Shown in pieces: positions 23,893 to 35,150 of a DNA stretch of 64,000 bases. Source of the stretch: Labia minor (Eukaryota > Arthropoda > Insecta > Dermaptera > Spongiphoridae). Numbering within the stretch: position 1 is the first letter of the stretch; every line of letters begins with the position of its first letter. The position numbers and the translations under genes were made by a program. The DNA lies in contig OY720346.1 in assembly GCA_963082975.1 (NCBI GenBank), positions 23,120,720-23,184,719 of the forward strand. The letters run 5' to 3'. The notes beneath the pieces were generated by a model that ran no database searches, was not told where the DNA came from, and worked only from the letters and a program-made list of their open reading frames with translations.

Positions 23893-25113
23893 AATTGGGT
23901 GAAGGAAAAAGTCCTTTCGGTTTTTTTGTACCAATGTGAATGAAATTTTTCTTTATTGATAATCAATTTTAATCAAATACATACTGCCCATTATTATCTA
24001 TGACCTTTTGCCATTTGCCGGGTAATTTCATAATTTCATTCTGTTGTTTACTAGGAAAAATTCGGCCACAGAGTTTTCGAAGGATGTTTTGTTGGCCAAT
24101 TTTTTTTCATCAAGGAAGTTTTGCAAAGACCGAAACAAATGGTAGTCGGATGACGCAAGGTCTGGATTATGTGGTGGATGGATTAAAACTTCCCAACCAA
24201 GTTCAGTCAGTTTTTGTCGAGTCATCAAAGATGTATGTGGCCGGGCGTTGTCATGATGGTAGACAACACCCTTTCTATTGATAAATTCTGGCCGATTGTT
24301 TTGAATTGCTTCCTTTAATCTAGTTAATTTTTCAAAGTAGAGAACCGAATTAATAGTTTGGCTAGGTTGTAGCACCTCATAATAAACTATTCCTTTCCAA
24401 TCCCACCATACACACAACATAACCTTATTGGCCGTCAATCCAGGCTTCGAAGTCTTTTGTGATGTTTCACCGGCCTTTGTCCACGACCTTTGGCGTTTTC
24501 TATTTTTCATCGCCCGTCACAACTTGCTTGAGAAATGGTTCGATTTCATTACGTTTTAATAACATTTCAATTTCACTGATAGAAATTCGATCAATTAAAT
24601 TTTTTTGCGTTAAATCGTGCGGGACCCAAATATCAAAACAGTTTTCTGATCGATGTTTAGTGCGTATGCGATGTTTTGAGTGCCGGTCTAACTCCCCCAG
24701 TTGCAGAATTTCATCGGCTTTTTCAGTGACTGTCCGGCCAGAGCGAGGTGCATCTTTCACATCGAAATTTTCAGAACGGAATCGATTAAACCAAAGTTGT
24801 ACGGTCGTTCCGAAACAGCAGCCTCACCGTAAACTGCACAGATTTTCCTGCATGTTTTCCCACCAGATTTGCCCTTCTTATAATAAAAAAGCATAACATA
24901 GCGGATTCCTTCGGAAAATTTACTCATTTTCATACGATTATAACTTTAACATAAATAACGAATAATAAAGCGGCCAACAACAAAAATATAACCTGTAATG
25001 TCAACTTTAAAACGTGCGTATGCTTGACCTTCCATCAGTAGTATATCAGGAGATATTACCATCAGCACCATTTCTTGACTAAAAAACGAAAATACTTTTT
25101 CCTTCAGGCATTA
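23893..25113 (-). mobile_element. mariner element with both ends and TA target site
   Basis: Flanked by TA at 23891-23892 and 25114-25115. The left end AATTGGGTGAAGGAAAAAG and the right end read inward TAATGCCTGAAGGAAAAAG are imperfect terminal inverted repeats, continuing TTTCGGTTTTT and TTTCGTTTTTT. The 1.22-kb length suits a mariner-family element. It encodes a broken transposase on the minus strand. Confidence 0.85.
24028..24927 (-). pseudogene. mariner transposase (D,D34D), frameshifted
   Basis: The ATG at 24927-24925 begins MSKFSEGIRYVMLFYYKKGK, the N-terminal helix-turn-helix region that binds the element ends. A first frameshift lies near SERP/TVQLWFNRF (about 24800), and a second after VVTGDEK (24500), where a stop follows. 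The catalytic half then continues in 24510-24028 with VMLCVWWDWKGIVYYE, YHHDNARPHTS and HNPDLASSDYHLFRSLQNF. The spacing from Asp in HHDN to Asp in SSDY is exactly 34 residues, the mariner D34D signature. The reading frame ends at 24028 with NNRMKL. All three catalytic Asp codons survive, so decay is by small indels, but no functional protein can be made. Confidence 0.9.
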
Positions 25114-25115
25114 TA

Positions 25116-26025
25116 TATCTATATATTAAAGCACTTTCGTTAGATTTATTGAATTAAACAATATTAAAGAGAATTGAATCTTTCTAGTGCACTCAAAGTG
25201 TATTTTATTTGCCTAACGTGACCACTCAGATCGCACAGGTGATCATTTTTATTGAATTGAAGATACCCAAGATTTTTATTGGTTCTATAATTTTATCATA
25301 AAAATAAATTAAAAATTAAAATTATAAAAAAAAATATATATATAAAAACCAATAATAAATTATAATTAAATATAATTAAAAAAGTGAATCAATAAATCAA
25401 TAGATAAAATATGTAGAATATGATGAAAAACATATAATTGAAACTTGTTTAATTATTCTCAAAAGGATCTTATTTTATTAATACTTAATTAATAAATTTA
25501 GTAAAATTCAACAAATTTTAAAAATTAATTGTTATAATAATTTCTGGGAGGTGGAGAGGAATTAGATTAAAATTATATATACAATAATGTGTGTATATGC
25601 ATATTTACATTTTATGAGTGATTAATTTATTTATGTATTTTTTATAACGATTAATTTCATCCTGATTTCTAGAATAGTTGAAAAATTGTTGTTATTTTCT
25701 AAATATATATTAATCAATAATCATTAAAATATCTATCATCCAAAAGTACAAAACTAACTAATGTAAATACAAATTAATTTTGAATAAAAAGAAAAAAAAA
25801 TTTAATTAGTATAAAATATTAAATATAAATAATAATTACCTATAATTTTCATGTTAAAATGAAAAACAAATGTACTGCCTCTGGCCCTTTAAATCATTAG
25901 TTCGTACAAATTACTTTTTAAGTCATAACATTTACTTAATAGAATAATAATTATAATAAAAAAAATATTCATTATTTTTCCTTTTTTTCTTATTTTGAGA
26001 TTGTTTCACCCATAATAATAATCAA
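25116..26025. other. AT-rich stretch, nothing recognised
   Basis: AT-rich spacer between a mariner and a Helitron. Confidence 0.4.
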
Positions 26026-27520
26026 CTAGCTGCTCCGAGCGCCTTCGGCGCTCTTCACACCTAGACGGGGGCTCCGCCCCCTGTACCCCCGAGTGATACA
26101 TAGTATTTGGTTGAAAGCCTGTATGTAAAAGGTTTTCATCCATTTTGTTTCAATCAGTATAAGTAGATAAGACATGTATTTGTTTTCTTGTAAAATATAT
26201 TTTAATTTAATCAGTAAATTAATTATATATTATTATTGTATTTATCTAACTCTGTGTCTCTACACTTTTCGAAAGTTCTTAGCCACATTTCTCTAAGCGT
26301 CCCTATCCTGGGGGCTACAACCAAATCCTACCCTGTTCCATCTCTCCCATGTCCCTTCCTACATTGTCCACCCACCTTGGTCCTTGGTCTTCCACTGGAT
26401 GTTTCCCAATCGGTTTCTCCCAAATTCTAGTTTCTCCAATTCCAACCACGTCCCCTTCCCATCTCAGCCTTCTCGATTTTATAACCTTAACTATATATGG
26501 ACATTATTTCTCGTTATGCCATCTCCGCCATCCCCCTGTGACCTCATCTTCTTTTGGCCTATAAATGCTACGAACAATATTATAATCTCACAAATACTCT
26601 AAATCTACTCTCGTCCCCCAGAGTCATCGATAAGGTGACCAAACGTCCCGTCATTAGGTGCTCTGTCCCAAAAATGTCTTCGGGACACCCTACTGTTTTT
26701 TCAATATTTAGGACATGTCGTAATTTTTTTTTTCAAAATTTTTTCAATTTAGTTCTAAAAAATACCGTTTGACCCGGTTTGGTGTTTTCGAAATATGGTC
26801 ACCCTAGTCATCGATCAACATGAAAAATAATTGTTTTTATATATTTTAATTTTGATCCTCTTTGATGAGATAAGCCCCTTTACTGCATAATAACAGGCGT
26901 TACTAAATTACAACGTCGATTTAAATTCTTCTCGAATATTATTATCTTTCGTGATTAGAGATCTTAAGTATTTAAATATTTATACTTTTTCAAATTCTAC
27001 ATTTTGTATGTTAATTGTATGTAAGTCGTATGCGTAGCATAATTCTTGAATTTTTATAATGTTGTTAATAATTTGTTTAATTACATTTCGGTTGATTTTT
27101 CTCCAATTTCTCTAATCATATGTCTCCTCTTCCAGTCCAATTCATTTACCTATCAATGTTGCATAAGGAATTTAAATTTCTTAATTTGGCTAGAACACTT
27201 CATTTTTTAAAATTTTAAATAGAGGGAGAGAGAGAGAGGTTCTAATTATATATATATATGTATATATATATCTGTTTCTATGACAGCAAAAAAGTAAACA
27301 AATTACATACATACAAACAAACACTCTCCTTTATATATATTTGTGGAAAATGGAACACCCGCAGCTCAGCTCAGGAGTTACCTAAGATTCTAATTTCTTT
27401 TTTATTTTTCATCATTTGAGGTACCCTTCACCTCAGAAAAATTTGGTTACCTTACTCCTTGTAGTTTAGGCTCTGGAGTTTTTTGCGTACAGACGGACAC
27501 TATCGTATTAAATATATAGA
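26026..27520 (-). mobile_element. LINE-carrying Helitron, longest copy by 5' end
   Basis: Read on the minus strand it starts TCTATATATTTAATACGATA (27520 leftward, preceded by A) and ends with hairpin GAGCGCC-GAA-GGCGCTC, GGAGCAG, CTAG at 26026, followed by T. No target duplication is seen. From 5' to 3' it holds a ~180-bp 5' region (CGTCTGTACGC, CTCCTGAGCTGAGC), a TATG-type microsatellite, the inverse of TCTATGACAGCAAAAAAGTA, a LINE C-terminal/3' segment (about 27050-26255), an AT-rich stretch and GC-rich stem sequences. A hAT MITE sits inside at 26631-26806. Confidence 0.65.
26631..26806. mobile_element. Short hAT-like MITE nested in the Helitron
   Basis: Ends TAAGGTGACCA and, inward from the right, TAGGGTGACCA; flanked by GTCATCGA on both sides (26623-26630, 26807-26814), an exact 8-bp target duplication. 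It is 176 bp and contains CAAACGTCCCGTC and TTCGGGACACC, shared with the truncated relative at 47160-47322. Its insertion post-dates the Helitron copy. Confidence 0.85.
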
Positions 27521-27773
27521 TTATGCTTCATTATCAAATAAAATACAAGTAGTTATATATACAATTGGAATTTTCGATATATTCATTAATTAGGAACAAA
27601 AGTCTTATTGATCTCTCTGTACGGCAAGCCTTAGGTGATATTTTCCGGTTTCTTTCTTCTTGTTTCGACTGTCGGATTAATAAGATCTATTTGATCAAAC
27701 ATTTCATTTTAGATTCTTTAAATTTAACTTTTGTACTTTACAACTAATTATTCTCTTTTTCAATCCCATAGTC

Positions 27774-29106
27774 CAGGGATGGCGAACCTATGGCACGTTT
27801 GAAAAATTTCATGACACGCATAAAGACAAAATTATTTTTTTAATAATTATAACTTTTTACAATAGAAATAAATTAAAAATGAATAAATCACATTAAAATT
27901 AAAATTTATGAAATTTGAAGTACTCAATATTTATTTATCTATCTTAATAGATGAAACCGGCCAATTATACATTTTATTAAGCTGAAATATCGCTTGAATT
28001 CCCTCGCAGTATAAAAACATTCATGATAGATAGACTCAGTGTATACCGTTTGGACTTGTATTATGTCATTGCGTGTTGTTACCGTACAAATAGCATTGTT
28101 CAGGATTTATAATTTTTGCAAATCTTCACTATTCATGGCCTGGGGAACCCAAATATGACTTTTGTATTTTTCGTGTCTGTCATTTTATTTGTCTGTTTGT
28201 CTGGGAAATTGTGAAGTTATAAACTCCAAATTGTTTGGGGTGATGAAATACACCTCTTACCAGAATATTCTTATATGCTTTTATTTTAATATATGTTGTA
28301 AATTTTATCAATATTTATTAAAATAAGTTGACCTGTGGCCAGGTCCGAACCGACCGACGGTTTGAAATAAATTAATTTCCAGCTACAGAAACAATTTCAA
28401 ATAATTTTAATATATCTATTAATGTAATAAAAAACAGATATGGATACATAAATAATAAATATAAACATTTTTAATTTTATTTTATTTATAATATATATGC
28501 AAGACCAGGCTGTGACGTCATGAATGGCTGGATGACGTCATATAATTTTAAATCAAGAAAAAACTAATAAATATGATTTTTCTCGAGGATAAAACCAATA
28601 CAAAGTGCATGATTCGTGGTGATATATAAAAAAATCTCCTTTGGTGTGAAAATAACCCTTTCCTTCCTATCGTCGATCGCTAATACTACCACTTCCGGTT
28701 TCCGGAATTGCACCAAAAGTTGATCAATTCATCCCACTGATGCATTAAGTAAATATACCAAATTTCATCAAAATCGGTTGAGCCGTTCAGGCTGTACACA
28801 TCTATACGGACGGACGGACGGACATCATGCTAAAAATACTTTTAAAACAAAGATATTTTTACCAAAAATAAATTCCAAATTTTTTAATAATCATTTTATT
28901 TTTTTAGAATAAAGTTTAATATTTATAATTATAACACTTTTATACAGGGTAGTTAGAAGTTATACAAAAATATTCGATTATATATTCAAGCTAAAAGGGG
29001 TACAGGTGGTTGAGTAAAAATTGACAATTTTGTGGCACGTTAGTTACTTCAAAAAGATTTTTTATAATTTTGTGGCACCGACATTGAAAAAGGTTCGCCA
29101 TCCGTA
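27774..29106. mobile_element. hAT element with 8-bp target duplication
   Basis: Flanked by CCATAGTC (27766-27773 and 29107-29114). Left end CAGGGATGGCGAACCTATGG; right end inward TACGGATGGCGAACCTTTTT. Subterminal GTGGCAC words (GGCACG, GTGGCACC) occur at both sides. The interior is non-coding or decayed, and 28324-28840 is a nested HINE-A insertion, so the original element was about 0.8 kb. Confidence 0.85.
28324..28840 (-). mobile_element. HINE-A nested inside a hAT element, 5' truncated
   Basis: Plus-strand start AAGTTGACCTGTGGCCAGG, then ACCGACCGACGG; carries GGACGGACGGACGG microsatellite at 28807-28823 and stops in CTAAAAATACTTTT, before the other subterminal motif. The word CTCATGTGAAATTTGG seen in other copies is partly deleted at about 28640. 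Confidence 0.7.
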
Positions 29107-29114
29107 CCATAGTC

Positions 29115-30262
29115 GATCCGGTTGGAAATAAAGATTTAATTTTTTAAGTAAATCCCACTATTTGTATTTAATATGTAAAGGAAATTCAATACTTAATTAA
29201 TTTTTTCTCTTTGCATTATATAAAAGGTATAACCACCATTTTCTATATATTTATATTTAATAAAAATTCCCTTAATAATTAGCAATTTATATCTCCCCAA
29301 TCTTTTACATTACTTAACATTTTATATTAATTCAATTATCAATATAAGCTGAACTTTATATTGATAATTATATTTTCATTATTCTTTCAGGATATTAAAA
29401 TAGAGATATCTTGTATAAAAATATTTGATTTGAACAATTTATTAAGTTCAATCAAATTATTTAATTTTAAAATTAAAACTAATAATTACATTAATTTAAT
29501 AGTTTTATTTTAAATTATTAATTGCGATTCTACAATTGTACTATTTTAAACTATTAATCTTATTAAAAGGATTACATATTTAGTTTGAATTTAGTAATTA
29601 TATCATTTTGGTTAATTATCTTTCTTAAATTTATAATTACATTCTATTCAATAGTTTTATTTGAAACTATTGATCTGTTTAATTAAATTCATTCAATTTT
29701 TAAATCATAAATTATATTAATGGAATTTTTTACTCTTTATAATATTAAAGTATTTCATAAAACATTGAATTCTAAAAATAAAACTTTATTATATTCAATA
29801 TTTACTAAAATATTAATTTAACACTTTTAAGATAATTTATTTATTTAATTGAAATATTACATTTATAACTTTTTTAATTATGCTTTTTCATTTCTATTAA
29901 TATACCCTTTTCTGTTTTATCACAAGGCCGCCCTTATAGCATCTAGGTTTTGCAACAACGAAAGGATTAAGTAACAACCTGATAATCTTTGGAACCTTCC
30001 TTCGCAGGCTGCCTTTGGCAGTCGCCCGTTTGAAGAATTTTTTGTAGCTTCTTTACTACTCATTGTGGTGAAGTTCTATTGATAATTTCCTTATCTCTTA
30101 TTTTGGCTTTACCACATATTTGGATTAAACTATCAATATATATTTTACGTAATATTTAATTATGTTTAAACTGTATTTAAGTTATTAAATAAATTAATCT
30201 TAATGAAATATAAATAATTGAATTAAATAGGGATAAGTTAAAAGAAATATTCTCTGACTTAA
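29115..30262. other. AT-rich stretch; small GC-richer patch near 29930-30120
   Basis: AT-rich spacer. The patch contains AAGGCCGCCCTTATAGCATC and CAGGCTGCCTTTGGCAGTCG, reminiscent of hAT termini, but no paired end was found. Confidence 0.3.
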
Positions 30263-30846
30263 TTACTATCTTGTAAGAGATAGTAATGCGATCACAAAAA
30301 TTTTCGATGTTGAGATTTTGATGTTTTGAAGGTTCCTGAATCATTTTCATTAAGGTTGAGAAAAATGTCTGTGTGTGTGTGTATGTATGTATCCAAGATT
30401 ACGCAAAAACGGTTTGAGCTAGAATGATGAAATTTGGTACATAAGCATTATTCAAAATTTGTAGTTTTCTATCAACTTTTGAGCAATGTAGCTTAACCGG
30501 AAGAGGGTCATTACTTACAACGTTTTGATTTTTTTTCCTCTAAAGTGACCGTAAAAATAAAGATATATGTTTGATAATTTTTCACATGATTAATAATTGT
30601 ATAAAACTGCTATATATAGAATTTCAGCTTGATTGATTCGCTGAAATTACCAGAATTAATTTTTTAACACTGCAAATCTCACGCGCCAACACGTGACGTG
30701 GTGCCATCAACAAAAAGCCAAACATGCGCTGGTTTAATATTTATTATTTATAATTTATAATTAATTAAATTTAGTTTAAATATAATATATTATGTTATTT
30801 AATCCTATTCAAATTGCGAGATAGTCGAGTGGAGACACTCCAGCTA
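30263..30846 (+). mobile_element. HINE-B, full length
   Basis: Begins ACTATCTTGTAAGAGATAGT and ends GCGAGATAGTCGAGTGGAGA plus CACTCCAGCTAA with intact hairpin. Contains the TG/TATG microsatellite at 30368-30390 and the GATGAAATTTGGTACATAAG block. The 5' motif has one change (CTTG for CTCG). Confidence 0.8.
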
Positions 30847-31293
30847 ATTTTTTGTTTAATTTATTATAATTCTAACATTTCAATATTCTGAAAAAAACAG
30901 AATGGATATTCATTCACCACCCTCAAAATAAACGGTCTAAATGTGTAGATAATATAGTCTAAGAAAATAAATAATCTATATGATAAATTGGTTTATTTTG
31001 TTTTTTTAATAGAAAAATAATACGTATATATTGATATTTTCAATGGATTCACGAATTTAATATAATCATTATTTCTTTATTTTTGATAAGAAATTAAAAG
31101 ATAGTTAATCACAATGATTTCATCGAAATATTTAAGAAGTCATGCTATCTTTTAACTTTCTTCTTTGTTTTCAAGAATTATGGTAAAAGTCGTAAACTCC
31201 TCTTAATATATATTATATATTAAAGAACAAATTCACTTTTTTTACCTAGTTTTATTTTGATGTCAAATAAATAATTCAAGACAAATAAGCCTT
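30847..31293. other. AT-rich stretch, nothing recognised
   Basis: AT-rich spacer. Confidence 0.35.
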
Positions 31294-31632
31294 TTATTTC
31301 TCAACAGTCTTCTTTAAGCTAGATACATTTAGCCCACCGTTTTTCCATTTTATACCTTGCAAATAATAGATTTTCTCAAAGCCCTTATAATAGGAATTTG
31401 TTGCAGTGATGGCCTCATTATTCGACCCAAATCTCTTACTTACCAGGTTTGGATACAGGAAAAAGTTGAAAGGGGCTGAATTGTTATGTAATATACAATT
31501 GATATAAAATTTAGGTATAATCTTCTTCTTACATATAAAAATATCATTATTTCCCTTGGTCATCGCATCACTTGACAACGGCTTTACCGAATCAATTATT
31601 TTTTTTAATAAAATTGCTAATACTTTGTACAA
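31294..31632 (-). pseudogene. mariner transposase C-terminal relic
   Basis: The minus-strand open frame of 112 residues ends with SAPFNFFLYPNL, KRFGSNNEAITATNSYYKGF and EKIYYLQGIKW. This is the C-terminal block of a mariner transposase, normally SPDLAP(S/C)D(F/Y)xLFPNL then a block starting RFxSNEE and YFxxLxxxYYxxGI. The third catalytic Asp is replaced by Asn (APFNFF), and upstream of it the frame no longer resembles transposase. A different mariner lineage from the one at 23.9 kb. Dead fragment; ends not found. Confidence 0.7.
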
Positions 31633-31639
31633 GGTTCGT

Positions 31640-31992
31640 AAAGAAAAAATGAAGAAAATTGGAAAAATTAATAAAACTTAATTACGACTATTTGAATTTC
31701 CAATCTGTCGGTTCAACAAGTTAATAATTAATATTAAATAAGTTGATAAAAGAAACTACTAATTTTCTTTGTGGAATGTGCTGGAACTTACAATTAAGTA
31801 CTGCAGAAAGGAAGACTGTATAGAGGCGAAGCGCGAGGAGTGGGGGTACAGTGAATAACTAAACTCATATATATATATATATATATATCATATAAAGGGG
31901 ATTAAAAGTAGTTATCGCACAATATATCTACCTATAAATTTATAGATATATATTTATATCCAACGAACATTAAAATAAATATGTATATAGCG
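31640..31992. other. Short spacer with GC-richer patch
   Basis: A patch at 31800-31855 (GTACTGCAGAAAGGAAG, AGGCGAAGCGCGAGGAG) stands out from AT-rich DNA but matches nothing recognised; an (AT)n run follows at 31867-31888. Confidence 0.25.
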
Positions 31993-33559
31993 CAGGGGTC
32001 GGCTAACTAAGGCCAAATCTGGCCCGCCATCTATTTTTATCCAGTCAGCGGATAAATATTGTCATTGTACGTTAAAAAAAATCGGGAAACAAATTAACAT
32101 TCTATTAAAAGAGAAGGCAACACTGCCCAATTGTTTGTGTTTATTCGAGGTTTTAATACTGAATTTGAAGTGACTGAAGAATTAGCTTCTATGAATAGCC
32201 TGCATGGAACAACTAGAGGCGAAGATATCTTCAAGAAAGTTGAGAAAACGCTAATATAGTACAATTTAAAATGAAATCAGATAAAATGTGCCACTACTGA
32301 TGGTGGTAAAAATATGTGTGGAACGGGAAAAGGATTTCTTTAGACAAATTTTTAAGGCTTGTGAAGAAGCAAAATGTACAAAACCTTTGGTAATTTACAA
32401 TATAATTCACCAGCAAGTTCTTTGTGGGAAAAACCTCAATTTATCATGTGTTATTGAAGTAGTTGTGTCAGTGCTCAATTTCAATCGCTCTCGTTGACTT
32501 AATCATCGTCAGTTTTGTGAATTTTTATTAGAAATCGAAGCAGAATATCTTGATTTGTCCTAACATACAGAAATTCGATAGCTCAGTAATGGAAAGGTTT
32601 TATCAAGATTTTTAGAACTCAGAAATAGAAATTTTTTAAAACGAAAAAAACTATGTAAAGCCACTGTTATCAAACAATAAATGGTTATGGAAATTAGCAT
32701 TTGCTACAGATATTGTTAGCTATCTTAACGAGTTCAATTTAAAATTGCAGGGAAATACAGTGTTCATATGTGAAATGTATTCTATCGTAAAGTCATATCG
32801 CCAAAATTTTTCATTGTTTGAAACACAAATTACATTATACAAGTTTGACCATTTTCCAAGCTGTAAAAAATTTCAGACCAAAATCCCCATTTCCAAAAAA
32901 ATTTGCAGCGGATATATTTTCCGAATTAAAAATACACAGGGAACAGCGTTTTACCGATCTTGATGCAAATGCACAAGAAATTTCCATATTCCAAAATCCA
33001 TTTGAGTGTACGATTGACGAACCTTCGTCAGAACTTCAGTTGGAAGTCATTGATCTGCAAAATGATGACATTAAAAACCAAGTTCAAAGGTGAATCAAAC
33101 ACAATTCTATGAAGATCTTTCCGAGAATGAATACGGTCAAAATGAAGTATACAAAATCGCAATACAGTTCATTATTAACAGATGACCATTTGCAAACAAC
33201 TTTAATTATAGGAAGTACCTTTGTACTCAATTATAATGAAATAATATCTCAAAAAAACAAAAACAATCATCACATTAATGCAAAATTTAATCTCTTATCA
33301 ATATGTTTATTAATAAATGAAATTGTGCAATTTATAGTTACCATTGTACGAATATAAGTATAAATATATATACATTATACATACATGTTATTATTAATAC
33401 ATATTTTGTAATTGCAAATATTTTGCGAATAGTAATTAATAAAAATGTTTTATTAGATTCTTTGTTAAGACAGTAAAATATATATTCTAACATGACTGGG
33501 CCCCAGATCTTTAAAATTTTTATACTTGGCCCTTTCCTAAAAAACTTTGCCGACTCCTG
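31993..33559 (+). mobile_element. hAT element (GTF2IRD2-like lineage), decayed
   Basis: Left end CAGGGGTCGGCTAACT and right end inward CAGGAGTCGGCAAAGTTTT form the terminal inverted repeat. The flanks ATATAGCG and ATATAAAT agree at 5 of 8 positions, an aged target duplication. At 1.57 kb it is shorter than an autonomous hAT and contains a broken transposase on the plus strand. Confidence 0.75.
32120..33345 (+). pseudogene. hAT transposase, GTF2IRD2/FAM200-type, broken
   Basis: Segments read in order in shifting frames: LFIRGFNTEFEVTEELASM (with phase changes), ATTDGGKNMCGT around the second catalytic Asp, KPLVIYNIIHQQVLCGKNL (the H-Q-Q region), TEIRWLSSGK-like sequence, WLWKLAFATDIVSYLNEFNL, KLQGNTVFICEMYS, then FQTKSPFPKKFAADIFSEL and ELQLEVIDLQNDD, and finally KMKYTKSQYSSLLTDDHLQT near 33140-33190. 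This order is that of hAT transposases related to vertebrate GTF2IRD2. The N-terminal part is absent; multiple stops and frameshifts abolish function. Confidence 0.8.
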
Positions 33560-34629
33560 ATATAAATTAATAAAAAAATAAAGAAATACGGACTCAGTTT
33601 GATTGAAAAAATTATTCAATCGAAATTAAATGATATGATTTTTTAAGCTTCTTTATAAAATCATTAAGATTTAACAAAAAATATAAATAATATCTTCTTT
33701 CTTTTAGAAATTATTCAAAAAATATCTTACATATATTTTAAAATAATATATATTTTATATATATATTGCAGAATTATTTTGTGAATGCAAATTAAAAGGA
33801 ATAAGAATTCTCAAGCACCGCTTCCCCTTCTCACCTTTTTTATGTTCATTAGTTCTAGTTTGCTACAAAAAAAAATTTCTTTTTTTGAAATTCCCCTAAA
33901 GAAAATATAAGAATCCTGTTAGTTTAATTTATTGATGATATGAAATAAATATATATATATATATTGTATATATATGAAATGAGTAAGGATAAAATGAGAA
34001 AATCATAAGATCGTTCAAATGAAAGTCTTATATCAACATTTCATTTATATATATACTATATATATATATGTCTATATTTGTATCTCTATTGATTATTCCA
34101 AAAATAAAATAAATCTAGATGTCACTTATTGGAAGTCTGCAACATAATTACTTCGAAGGAGAGAGAAGATTTATTTCCTTTGACAACGGCGTTTGTTTCT
34201 TGCTTGTAAAACTGTATCCCACATCCGATCCATTTATCTTAGAAGAATACTTAAAAAGAGCTTCTCTTTTATCTGTTTATTGATTGATAAGAACGATATT
34301 TTTTTAAGATTCAAATATTTTTATTGATTTTCGTAGGTTCAACAGAAGTTTGGAGAGGGGGTAACAACAAAGATGGATATTAAAAATTATTGATATTTAT
34401 TTTATATTAACTGGTAAAAAACAATTATAAGTTTTGATTGATGAAAAAAAATATGAAATTATAATTAATTTTTAATTATAAGTTATAACCATACACAAAT
34501 AAATTTAAATTTATTTCTAATAAACTCTCAAGGGAGAGCTTATATCTCCTCACATAATTCTATTAATAAACAAATTAGGATAAATAAATAATTTATATTA
34601 ATTGTTAAGTTCAATATACTTAATATGTA
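33560..34629. other. AT-rich stretch, nothing recognised
   Basis: AT-rich spacer with (AT)n runs at 33950-33965 and near 34050-34070. No gene seen. Confidence 0.4.
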
Positions 34630-35150
34630 TAAGATACAAGATAAATCTGAGGGAAATGAGGGTTTTTGCCAAATCTCAAACGCTAATTCCTATTATGGTG
34701 TTGACGGTACCTAGGGCTAATAGGCATTCAAAGCAAAAAATTCCGCTTTATTCTTAAAATAAGAACTCTTACTAAAATTTACAAAAACAAAAAAGTCAAC
34801 TTTTTGACAATATCCCTATCAGGGGTGAAGATATTGTCTAGTTGGTGTGAGGGATATGGCTTATGATAAATTACATCTAATACAAAAATGAAAATTCATA
34901 AAGTTAAAATATTTAAATATTTAGAACTAAAAAAAGTACATAACTTAAATAATATAATCTCGTCTAACTAAATTGTTTGGGTAGTTCAATTTTTCATCGT
35001 TAAACCGAGGTAAATCGTGCGCCATAACCCCCGCACATGCAATGCGTCATTTAACTCCTTCGATATGATTATAGAAAAAGACATGCAAATATTAAACAAT
35101 GAGGGATATGTGAAGGTAGACACACTTCTTCTGGTCGTGTATCTGACTAT
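34630..35150 (+). repeat. Unclassified interspersed repeat, copy 1
   Basis: Shares an ordered set of words with 57810-58800: GAGGGAAATGA, GGGTTTTTG, ATTCTTAAAATAAGAACT, AAAGTCAA, CAATATCCC, ACTAAATTGTTTGGG, TGCGTCATT and AAACAATGAG. Neither copy codes for protein and no paired ends could be defined. This copy has an uninterrupted site at about 34991 where copy 2 carries a HINE-A insertion. Confidence 0.55.

Noticed and set aside
24000..24896. Plus-strand open frames of 93 and 145 residues
   Set aside because: They lie opposite the mariner transposase, which has clear family motifs on the minus strand; the plus frames show none.
29930..30120. GC-richer patch as an exon
   Set aside because: No open frame with splice sites; some words resemble hAT ends but no pair was found.
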